From a bacterium BMS3Abin03 (GTDB lineage: Bacteria; Bacteroidota; Ignavibacteria; Ignavibacteriales; Ignavibacteriaceae): a stretch of 48,767 nucleotides of DNA. This document shows positions 41,986 through 48,767 of this stretch, piece after piece (the first letter of the stretch is position 1; each line of letters opens with the position of its first letter). The DNA lies in assembly GCA_002898075.1 (NCBI GenBank), contig BDSV01000169.1, positions 1 to 48,767 on the forward strand, read 5' to 3'. The notes below the pieces were generated by a model. It did not search any database, had not been told where the DNA came from, and was given only the letters and a program-made list of their open reading frames with translations. The position numbers and the translations under genes are program-made.

Positions 41986-44184
41986 TTATTTTAGTAGTAA
42001 CAGCTTTTTCACATCTGTAAATTTACCGGTATGAATTCGGTAGATATAAATTCCTGTGGCTAATTCTGTTCCGTCAAACGAAACTTCATACTTACCAGCA
42101 GCTTTCTCTTCATTAACTAAGGTTACAACTTCTTCGCCGAGCATATTATAAACTTTTAATGTTACAAAGCCGGGTTGTGCAATTTTAAATTTGATATTTG
42201 TTATAGGATTGAAAGGGTTGGGATAGTTTTGCATCAATTCATAAGAAGCTAAAAAACTATTATCGTTTATCCCCGAAAAGGTTGTATCGGTGCTACCGGC
42301 TAATATCATTGTTTGTGCAATCCAACTGTCTTCGGTTTCCGATCTTATGTGTAAAGTATCTTTAAAATACCCATTAACGAACGGTTGGAATTTAATCTTT
42401 AAAGCTACAGATCCGTTAGGCGGAAGCACAAACGGAATATCACTTAAAACACTATACGCTGAATCGGAATTATAAAAACCGTTGATCACAACTGACTTTG
42501 CAGATTGATTAATAAGATTTACCGATGTAACAGCCGAATCACCAACAGGGATGGATTCAAAAAAAACAGAGTCCGGACTGGCGACAAATAAATTAGTTTT
42601 CCACTGAAACCTGAAAGCTCTATAATTTATAAACGTGTCGGGCATTGAAAGTACAAATGCAACCGAGCCGTCGGATTTTACTTCACTTACAGAACGCAGG
42701 TCTCCGGCAGTCCAGCCCCAGCCAATCACACTACTTTCGTTTTCTAATCTTTGTACATTGCCCATTGCAAATGAATATGATAAAGGTGAATTGTTATAAC
42801 TCCAAACCAGAGTAGCGGTTTTGCTAGCTTCATCTAATTGATATTCCAAACCGTTCGAATAATTTGGAGACAACAGATTACCGTTATTAAAAAGTGTTAC
42901 ATCTCCGTTCGATAATCTTCTAATATCATGCTGATGTGAGAAAGTTCTCGAATCATTGGTAAATGTAAATTCATTGTTTCTCGATTTTACACCGCCCCAA
43001 CGCCAGATTATATCTCCCGTTTGCCTATCAATCTTAGTTATTTCATCCATATGCCTGCAGGAAATCAACAGATTTCCGTCATCATCCAACTCTATTGCAT
43101 TTCCATGAACATAATCGATATAAGATGCTGTTAGGTCAACATCCTCCGTTGCATCGGTTATCAGAAAGTGATCCCAGCTTCGCCATTGAAACACGACATT
43201 CTTATCAGCATCAAGCTCCTGAATAATAAGCCCTGCTACAACTGCCATAGAATCACCGCCTTCTACAACTGTATCCATTCTAACAATCTGGTTATCATAA
43301 GCCATAAGAAGAGCATGTCCGTTTGGTATAAGCTGTAACTCATGCATATCGGTTACATACCCGTTACCCGTTTTGAACGTATCAACAATATTATATGAAG
43401 AATCCATACCAAAGAAGCTTCTCAACGGCAGATCAAAATAAGTAAGTAAACCGTTCGGCTGGAGCTTGAAGTCGGATTTTAGCGAGGTTGTTCTTTTATA
43501 ATAAATTGGTACGCCGCTGTTATCAACTATTATTAAATAGCCGAGGGGTGGAGAAGGCCATATAAACGGGGCTATGAACGTATATCCTGCCGCCGGGTTA
43601 TTCGAAGCATTAATTGTAATAACCGGGAAATCACCCGGCAGATCATCAGGGTATTTTGCTAATCCGACATTACTATCTGCTCCTGAAATTTCAGCTTCCC
43701 GCCGTTCATTTTGTTCCGTAAGTTCAATTAAATTACTATTAAAATTTTGAACCGGATTGTGCCCGCTTATCTCAAACTCAAATTCAAACGGTGGTAATTC
43801 TTCACCGTTTAATGTGAATATGCCGGCGTTATAATTTACAGTAACTATCTCTCCTTTAATAAATTTTCTACCCGGTTTAAAGATGATCGTTTTCCCGTCG
43901 TCGGATAATATTAATTCCCCATAATGTTTTCCGCTTTTAGATCCGACGGCTTCAACTAAGTCATTTCTATAAAGAGTTGCTTTGTTAATTAAACCTCCCT
44001 GCTTAATAATAATATTGCTCTCGGGTAAAATCATCGATGAACCGGGGAGCGGAGAAATATACAGGTAAGAATTAATGTTATTTGTTTGTGCAAATGATAT
44101 TAGAGAAGCAAAAAGTAGAATGACAAAAGTTATTATTCTGCCGGAATTTTTCGTACAGTATTTTATTTGAGCTTTAATACCCAC
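41986..44184 (-). CDS. T9SS-secreted arylsulfotransferase-like protein
   Basis: The 732-residue protein has a signal sequence near residues 16-33, then a presenting domain to about 150. An ASST-type six-blade propeller follows (about 170-520), marked by 'GYVTDMHELQLIPNGHALLMAYD', 'VHGNAIELDDDGNLLISCRHMDEITKID' and 'FSHQHDIRRLSNGDVTLFNNG'. These histidine-bearing phrases match the arylsulfotransferase family, whose catalytic His is on the propeller axis. An Ig-like region (about 545-645) and a T9SS sorting domain ('MQNYPNPFNPITNIKFKI' to 'KKLLLLK') complete it. The family moves sulfate between phenols; whether this one is active is unknown. Confidence 0.85.
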   Translation of the reverse strand: MGIKAQIKYCTKNSGRIITFVILLFASLISFAQTNNINSYLYISPLPGSSMILPESNIIIKQGGLINKATLYRNDLVEAVGSKSGKHYGELILSDDGKTIIFKPGRKFIKGEIVTVNYNAGIFTLNGEELPPFEFEFEISGHNPVQNFNSNLIELTEQNERREAEISGADSNVGLAKYPDDLPGDFPVITINASNNPAAGYTFIAPFIWPSPPLGYLIIVDNSGVPIYYKRTTSLKSDFKLQPNGLLTYFDLPLRSFFGMDSSYNIVDTFKTGNGYVTDMHELQLIPNGHALLMAYDNQIVRMDTVVEGGDSMAVVAGLIIQELDADKNVVFQWRSWDHFLITDATEDVDLTASYIDYVHGNAIELDDDGNLLISCRHMDEITKIDRQTGDIIWRWGGVKSRNNEFTFTNDSRTFSHQHDIRRLSNGDVTLFNNGNLLSPNYSNGLEYQLDEASKTATLVWSYNNSPLSYSFAMGNVQRLENESSVIGWGWTAGDLRSVSEVKSDGSVAFVLSMPDTFINYRAFRFQWKTNLFVASPDSVFFESIPVGDSAVTSVNLINQSAKSVVINGFYNSDSAYSVLSDIPFVLPPNGSVALKIKFQPFVNGYFKDTLHIRSETEDSWIAQTMILAGSTDTTFSGINDNSFLASYELMQNYPNPFNPITNIKFKIAQPGFVTLKVYNMLGEEVVTLVNEEKAAGKYEVSFDGTELATGIYIYRIHTGKFTDVKKLLLLK

Positions 44185-44331
44185 CTCAATAATTAGTGTA
44201 TAACAATGATATTTAAAATTAAGACATCTTTTTAATAAAATAAAGTTATTATTAAATGACGATTAATGTATTTTACAATGCAAAGAGATGAATAATTATT
44301 TAGATATTAAAGATATGTTTAATATGATTTA

Positions 44332-45558
44332 TTATGCGGTTCGCAGTATATGCTCTCTGCCGCATCTCGGGCAGTAAATTTTATTCTTTTTATAATCCGG
44401 CGGGATTTTAATCTTAAGCCCGCACTCACAAGTGATAAAAGAATAATCGTTTAATTTCATTATCAAATTGCCGACATTTCTTTGAGTTTGCTTTTGTGTC
44501 AATCCTAATGCAGGTAACCCAATAACATCTTTCATACCGATTGGTGTAGATTCTTTTAACTCGGCAGGAGGAATAATATTAGTTTCTTTGCCTTTCACTT
44601 TGTTGAATGCATCCTGATAAGCACTAAAATCAGCACTTTGTGCTATGCTTCTTAAAATTCTTATTCGTTCAGAAATAGGAGGATGTGTGCTTGTTAAGTC
44701 GTTAAGTTTCCTCCCCTTTTTCTTTAAGGGATTTGCGATGTACATTGGGGCAGTAACTTTATTTGCAGTTTTAAGTTCTTCAGTCGATCGCGATATTTTT
44801 TCAAGCGCAGAAGCCAATCCCTCGGGATACCGTGTAAAACGAACTGCCGAAGCATCGGCGAGATATTCTCTCTTCCTGGAAATTGCAAAATAGAGTAACC
44901 TTGCCGCGATAGGTGCAAGTATAGCAAATGCAATCGCAACTATCATAAAAATTAATTGCGCCTGTCCCCCGCCGCTATCTCTTGAAGACCTGGAATATCT
45001 GCCGCGGGAACCGCCAAACCATAAACCATAAATAAATACTTCTGATATTAAAACAATCACACCAAGCATTATACCTGCAACAGTCATAAACAGCACATCC
45101 CGGTTAACAATGTGTGACATCTCGTGTGCAACTACCCCCTGCAATTCATCTCTGTTTAACCTGCCCAACAATCCTGCTGTAACAGCTATTGCCGTGTTAT
45201 CCGGTTTTATTCCGGTAGCAAAAGCATTCGGTGCAGCGGAATCGATAACATAAATTTTTGGCATAAATGGATTACCCGAAGCAATCTTCATCTCTTCTAC
45301 AATATTATATAATTGTGGATGTATTTCTTTTGTAATCGGTTTTGCGCCGCTGACTGCAAGTAATATTTTGCTGCCGCTGGTGTAAGAGATTAAATAAAGG
45401 ATTCCCCACAAAACTAAAGCAATAAACACACCAACCATACCGCCATTATTCGGGCTGTAAGCGCTTCCTATAACAAAACCGAGCAGGACAAGCACCACAC
45501 CCATACCAATTATAAGTATGATCGACTTGCGTTTATTTGCCTGTATTAATTCCCACAT
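44332..45558 (-). CDS. htpX: M48-family membrane metalloprotease (HtpX-like) with C-terminal zinc ribbon
   Basis: The 408-residue protein has two N-terminal helices, the zinc site HEMSH (145-149), two further helices and the third-ligand region 'REYLADASAV'. These give an HtpX-like protease acting on membrane proteins at the inner membrane. Unlike E. coli HtpX (about 293 residues) it continues past 'THPPISERIRIL' into a linker and a terminal CxC...CPRC zinc ribbon (CECG... then YCPRCGREH, about 380-402). The gene follows lemA by 24 bases; a LemA-HtpX pairing is common. Confidence 0.9.
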   Translation of the reverse strand: MWELIQANKRKSIILIIGMGVVLVLLGFVIGSAYSPNNGGMVGVFIALVLWGILYLISYTSGSKILLAVSGAKPITKEIHPQLYNIVEEMKIASGNPFMPKIYVIDSAAPNAFATGIKPDNTAIAVTAGLLGRLNRDELQGVVAHEMSHIVNRDVLFMTVAGIMLGVIVLISEVFIYGLWFGGSRGRYSRSSRDSGGGQAQLIFMIVAIAFAILAPIAARLLYFAISRKREYLADASAVRFTRYPEGLASALEKISRSTEELKTANKVTAPMYIANPLKKKGRKLNDLTSTHPPISERIRILRSIAQSADFSAYQDAFNKVKGKETNIIPPAELKESTPIGMKDVIGLPALGLTQKQTQRNVGNLIMKLNDYSFITCECGLKIKIPPDYKKNKIYCPRCGREHILRTA

Positions 45559-45582
45559 AGCAATCGAATATTTTCAGAGTTA

Positions 45583-46137
45583 TTAAAAATTAACTTTAGG
45601 AACTTCTTTTTCTTTCTCATCTTCAATTTCAAAAAATTCTTCTTCTTTGAAGTTGAACATTCCTGCCATAATATTTGACGGAAACATTTGTATCTTGTTG
45701 TTATAAAACAATACCTGGTCGTTATATGCCTGGCGGGAAAAAGAAATTTTATTTTCAGTAGAAGTTAATTCTTCCTGCAAGGATAGAAAGTTTTGATTTG
45801 CTTTTAAGTCAGGATAATTCTCAACAACCAGATTAAACTTACCCAAAGCCCTCGTAAGTTCACCTTCGGCTTTAGCTTTTTCTCCCACACCTTCCGCTTC
45901 AACCGCCTGGCTTCGTGCTTTGGTTATGCTATCGAGTGTTTCCCGCTCGTGATGCATATAACCTTTTACAGTTTCAATTAGGTTGGGAATTAAATCGTGT
46001 CTCCTTTTCAGTTGTACGTCGATTTGAGACCATGCATTCTTTACCTGGTTGCGAAGTTTAATCAGGGAGTTGTACATAGATATAACGAACACAGCAACAA
46101 ATATTATAATTGCAACTAAGATGATTACACCTGTCAT
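45583..46137 (-). CDS. lemA: LemA-family protein
   Basis: The 184-residue protein has one N-terminal membrane helix, then the helical LemA domain with '[42 protein letters not shown]' (about 23-64) and '[24 protein letters not shown]'. Function in bacteria is unclear; the protein is usually encoded with HtpX-like or DUF2207 genes, as here. Its ATG overlaps the zinc-finger gene by four bases. Confidence 0.95.
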   Translation of the reverse strand: MTGVIILVAIIIFVAVFVISMYNSLIKLRNQVKNAWSQIDVQLKRRHDLIPNLIETVKGYMHHERETLDSITKARSQAVEAEGVGEKAKAEGELTRALGKFNLVVENYPDLKANQNFLSLQEELTSTENKISFSRQAYNDQVLFYNNKIQMFPSNIMAGMFNFKEEEFFEIEDEKEKEVPKVNF

Positions 46138-46544
46138 TTATTTTCTCCGTTTTTATTAGAGGTAATTTTCTTTCCGAAAATGTCATTTAGGAGTTTAACT
46201 ACGTCGTTTTCTTCCGAAACGAGTTGAATAACTTTTTTCAATTCACCATGGTCAAACCATAAACCGTCATTATCAGGGCATCTATCCAGAAGGATATCCT
46301 TATTATCACCCACGAAAACCTTATCCATTTTTTTATTACAAATCGGACACTTTCGCTTTTTCTCAGAATATTCCGATACTTTATGGAAAATTGATAAGAT
46401 TTTCCTGCGATCTGCTTCATCTTCAATTAATAATTCGAGTTCGCCCGCATCAAGCCATATCCCTTCACACGAAGGACAGTAATCAATCTCAACTTCCTTC
46501 AACTCGAGGATGATCATCGGCTCTTTACAAACAGGGCATTTCAT
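46134..46544 (-). CDS. Double zf-TFIIB-type zinc-ribbon protein
   Basis: The 136-residue protein has two similar zinc ribbons. The first is 'MKCPVC...[16 protein letters not shown]' and the second '[10 protein letters not shown]...[16 protein letters not shown]'. In the second the fourth Cys is replaced (CPDND in place of CPSCE). The start at 46544 is used because CGGAG precedes it and the family begins with MKCPxC; the longer frame from 46601 is not needed. Co-transcribed with lemA and the M48 gene, whose protein also ends in a zinc ribbon. Confidence 0.85.
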   Translation of the reverse strand: MKCPVCKEPMIILELKEVEIDYCPSCEGIWLDAGELELLIEDEADRRKILSIFHKVSEYSEKKRKCPICNKKMDKVFVGDNKDILLDRCPDNDGLWFDHGELKKVIQLVSEENDVVKLLNDIFGKKITSNKNGENK

Positions 46545-46636
46545 GAATTCTCCGTTATTTAATATGAAAGTTAGTGAATTTAAAAGAATCTTGCTAAGCA
46601 ATAATTTATTTCCGGAACGACATAATTAATTATTGT

Positions 46637-47491
46637 TTAGAAAATAGAATAACTTATACCAAACTGAAGCGCCTGTTTAAGCTGTCTTTTTATAGATTGG
46701 CTTTCGTCATAAATTAACAGCACATTAAAGTTTACATTAAAGTATTCATTAATTTTTGCGGTAATCAGGTTATCCCATCTTACATCCCAAACATTAAAAG
46801 CATCGAAGCGTGTAAATAACCTGAGGTAAGTGTAGAAAACCATGTTCGGTAAGAATTCATATTTTATTTCTGTAACAGATTCCAAACCGCTTTCAAATTT
46901 AAATTTTTCAAGCACGGAAGTAGCCGGATCATCGGAATACAGCGGACTAAATCTATCGGCTACCGTTTGTTTAAATGAAATACCCAGCCGCTGAATAAAT
47001 AGTTCACCCTGTCCATACTGAAAGCCTATGCCCTGGGTAAAATATGCGGGATCAAAAAAGTCAACTATTTGAGGAGCCGGGTTTTCATCATAATTAAAGC
47101 CCTTGGTTAGCGCAGTTTTGAATGTGGCGCTTGCATAAGGATTTGCCTTCCAGCCGAGACGACGAACGAGAACACTTTCAAAATAAATTTCATTGTCGTT
47201 TGTTCTGTACCCTTCGTTTCCTATTTTTGTTCTGCCGTAAGATAGTTTTAACGCGTTTGTCCACGTCCAGGGGTATCCTATATAATCCAGACCAAGAATT
47301 GAAAAGAATGCAAAGGTTAGTGTGTTATCGCCGCCCTGCGCCCAATTTGAAAAAGCTATCTGGCTAAGATTTAAGCCGATAATACCATTAGGCGTCCATA
47401 AAGTATCCTTTTTTGCACCTTCACTTTTGCTTTCTGCCATTAAAATAGTTGGAAATAATAAGATTAATAAAAGTAGTTTTAGCATTTTCAT
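46637..47491 (-). CDS. DUF3078 outer-membrane protein
   Basis: The 284-residue protein has a signal peptide (MKMLKLLLLILLFPTILMAE) and the family phrase 'NLSQIAFSNWAQGGDNTLTF' (about 41-60). It ends with alternating strands in '...LQFGISYSIF' with a terminal Phe. DUF3078 proteins are Bacteroidota-lineage outer-membrane barrels of unknown function. Single gene. Confidence 0.88.
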   Translation of the reverse strand: MKMLKLLLLILLFPTILMAESKSEGAKKDTLWTPNGIIGLNLSQIAFSNWAQGGDNTLTFAFFSILGLDYIGYPWTWTNALKLSYGRTKIGNEGYRTNDNEIYFESVLVRRLGWKANPYASATFKTALTKGFNYDENPAPQIVDFFDPAYFTQGIGFQYGQGELFIQRLGISFKQTVADRFSPLYSDDPATSVLEKFKFESGLESVTEIKYEFLPNMVFYTYLRLFTRFDAFNVWDVRWDNLITAKINEYFNVNFNVLLIYDESQSIKRQLKQALQFGISYSIF

Positions 47492-47541
47492 TTATGCATC
47501 CTTTACTATTTAAGATTTAATTCTGTAATTTCAGATTGGTT

Positions 47542-48357
47542 TTAATTCATAGGAAAAGAGTTCAGAATCCCATCCCTGCAGATTAAATTTTTTATCGCAG
47601 AATAAGATATAAACAGCTTAGTAGGTCCCATAACATAAGGAGCTATTTCATAAGAGTTATAAAAGAAAGCAATTCCTTCATCGTTTAAGGAAAAATTATT
47701 ATTAACTTTAAATTTGTTCTCCTCGAACCGGTAGCCGGCTTTGTTTAAATCTTCATCTTTGCTTATCCCATTTTCATCTCTGAAAATTTGCTCCGCAATT
47801 TTATTCAGTTCATCCTCAAATCCTTCGATGAACAGATCAGATAATTTTATAAGCTCACCTGTTTGAAGATTAAAATTATAAAAATTTAAATAAGAATTCG
47901 GATGTGCGCCGCCGAGGTACGAGTATTCAAATATTTTGCTTGATAAAATATTATTGTCTTGATAAACCACATCTGCGGTTCTTTCAACCTCCCACTGCTG
48001 CCATGAATCCGGTAATTCACTTTTAAACTTTTTGTACTCATCAAAATAATCTTTTATCAACCCATCAACATTTTTGGGTTTTTCTTTGCCAACCACCGAA
48101 ACAAGCATCTCATTTTTCATAGATGAATTTATCATTTTTTGCGCTTGTTTATTTGATGGAATTTTCACTATGAAATATTCCAATTTAATATGCGCACAGT
48201 TATGCGATTTTGAATCTTCGCAATCTCCTGTTTGCTTTTCCGTTGTAAAGCTTTTAGTGGTTAAAAAATCTTGTGTCTGGGTGTAAGAAAGTCGAGGTGA
48301 AACTATTCCAATGATTATTAATAATAGAAACCGATGAAAAATATTTCTACTTAACAT
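47542..48357 (-). CDS. DUF4163/DUF3298 (RsiV/PdaC-like) exported protein
   Basis: The 271-residue protein has a signal peptide and an N-terminal DUF4163-like part ('HIKLEYFIVKIPSNKQAQKMINSSM'). A C-terminal DUF3298-like domain (about 150-262) carries 'EYSYLGGAHPNSYLNFYNFNLQTGELIKLSDLF' and 'FFYNSYEIAPYVMGP'. This pair occurs in RsiV anti-sigma factors and PdaC deacetylases; the 'GGAHPN' and 'YxxxPYxxGP' phrases are the recognisable ones. No membrane anchor and no deacetylase domain. Function not certain; probably lysozyme or carbohydrate binding. Confidence 0.85.
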   Translation of the reverse strand: MLSRNIFHRFLLLIIIGIVSPRLSYTQTQDFLTTKSFTTEKQTGDCEDSKSHNCAHIKLEYFIVKIPSNKQAQKMINSSMKNEMLVSVVGKEKPKNVDGLIKDYFDEYKKFKSELPDSWQQWEVERTADVVYQDNNILSSKIFEYSYLGGAHPNSYLNFYNFNLQTGELIKLSDLFIEGFEDELNKIAEQIFRDENGISKDEDLNKAGYRFEENKFKVNNNFSLNDEGIAFFYNSYEIAPYVMGPTKLFISYSAIKNLICRDGILNSFPMN

Positions 48358-48622
48358 ATCTTATCTTCATACGATGAATTAATAAATAAAACTCTTTATG
48401 TGCTGAAAATTAAAAATCGGCGTATAAATTTAGTACAAATCTTTCTGCAAAAAAACTTTTAGAGTTCGATGACTTAACGCCCGCTCATTTTTGCTGAGAA
48501 AGAAGAGCGAGATGGAGAAAGAATACAGAAATACAAAATTAAAGTTAGAAAAGGTTCCAATATAAATACTTGACAAAAGATAATAGAGTATATAAGTTTA
48601 AATCTTAATTTTTCAAAAAGAT
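48358..48622. other. Intergenic spacer before the tRNA-like units
   Basis: AT-rich; no gene or repeat recognised apart from a weak CGCTC...GAGCG pairing at about 48482-48511. Confidence 0.4.
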
Positions 48623-48690
48623 TCCGCGTTAGCTCAATGGTAGAGCATTCGGCTGTTATCCCGATTAGATCGGGATGTATGTTCGAGTTG
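48623..48690 (+). pseudogene. Disrupted tRNA-Asn(GTT)-like unit 1
   Basis: It reads TCCGCGT (acceptor 5' strand), TA, D-arm GCTCAATGGTAGAGC, A, TTCGGCT and anticodon GTT (48655-48657). All of this matches the first half of tRNA-Asn. After GTT a palindrome ATCCCGAT-tag-ATCGGGAT (48658-48676) replaces the expected AACCGAA. A GTTCGAGT T-loop-like sequence follows at 48681-48688, but no T-stem partner, no 3' acceptor ACGCGGA and no CCA are seen before unit 2. Probably not functional. Confidence 0.6.
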
Positions 48691-48716
48691 TTTGAAAATT
48701 TGTCGTACTTGGAAAT

Positions 48717-48767
48717 TCCGCGTTAGCTCAATGGTAGAGCATTCGGCTGTTATCCCGATAAGATCGG
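48717..48767 (+). pseudogene. Disrupted tRNA-Asn(GTT)-like unit 2, cut by window edge
   Basis: Starts exactly 94 bases after unit 1 and matches it base for base except in the palindrome loop (AAG for TAG). The window ends within the right arm of the palindrome, so any intact 3' part is outside. Confidence 0.55.

Noticed and set aside
48623..48690. Functional tRNA-Asn gene
   Set aside because: The anticodon stem is not closed by the expected bases, the T-stem has no partner and the 3' acceptor strand is absent.

Overview
The window looks like chromosomal DNA from an AT-rich, didermic bacterium of the Ignavibacteria / Bacteroidota-Chlorobi (FCB) lineage. The main clue is a set of secreted proteins that end in a type IX secretion (T9SS) type A sorting domain with the 'NYPNPFNP(S/T)T' motif (898-2529, 19652-21034, 41986-44184). 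The Bacteroidota-style three-gene succinate dehydrogenase, DUF3078, DUF6580 and OmpA-type envelope proteins agree. No lineage marker such as rRNA is present, so this placement is an inference.

Layout. 1-5.5 kb: a partial secreted repeat protein, a T9SS propeller protein, a bacteriohemerythrin, a foreign-looking DUF6790 membrane gene, and a remnant toxin-antitoxin pair (nucleotidyltransferase plus half of a RelE/ParE toxin), with many palindromic repeats. 5.7-9.1 kb: sdhCAB. 9.7-12.6 kb: a cobalamin riboswitch, a BtuB-like TonB receptor and a DUF6580 putative transporter. 12.7-17.8 kb: HAD phosphatase, ATP-grasp ligase, C39-like peptidase, isochorismatase and TPR protein. 17.9-21.0 kb: membrane protein, acidic lipoprotein and T9SS kelch protein. 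21.3-27.5 kb: an envelope ABC operon (LolA-like protein, two FtsX permeases, ATPase, outer-membrane barrel) with a divergent TetR regulator and a well-formed divergent promoter/operator region. 28-33.5 kb: OmpA porin, a palindrome cluster, VOC, OsmC and dodecin proteins, then an aminoacyl-lipid-synthase-like gene abutting a PLP decarboxylase. 34.2-41.6 kb: the most unusual locus. 42-48.4 kb: T9SS arylsulfotransferase-like protein, a zf-TFIIB/LemA/M48 set, DUF3078 and an RsiV-like protein. The window ends in a tandem pair of disrupted tRNA-Asn-like sequences.

The locus at 34.2-41.6 kb reads as one operon. It encodes a Tat-exported HybA-like ferredoxin, a HybB/NrfD-like quinone-interacting membrane protein and a 13-heme periplasmic cytochrome c. 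Next comes a histidine kinase whose periplasmic sensor carries two heme-attachment-like motifs and whose ATPase domain is interrupted by a multi-cysteine zinc-ribbon-like insert. Last come two response regulators whose output is a glycine-cleavage-H-like fold lacking the lipoyl lysine; neither has a DNA-binding domain. I propose a self-contained quinone/periplasm electron-transfer module with its own redox or heme sensor and a non-transcriptional output. This is the best candidate for an undescribed system here.

The intergenic DNA is rich in palindromic mobile repeats. The clearest is a nested insertion: a 171-bp element with IS4/IS231-like ends and an 11-bp target duplication sits inside one copy of a second palindromic repeat, and an uninterrupted copy of that repeat elsewhere in the window shows the pre-insertion site.
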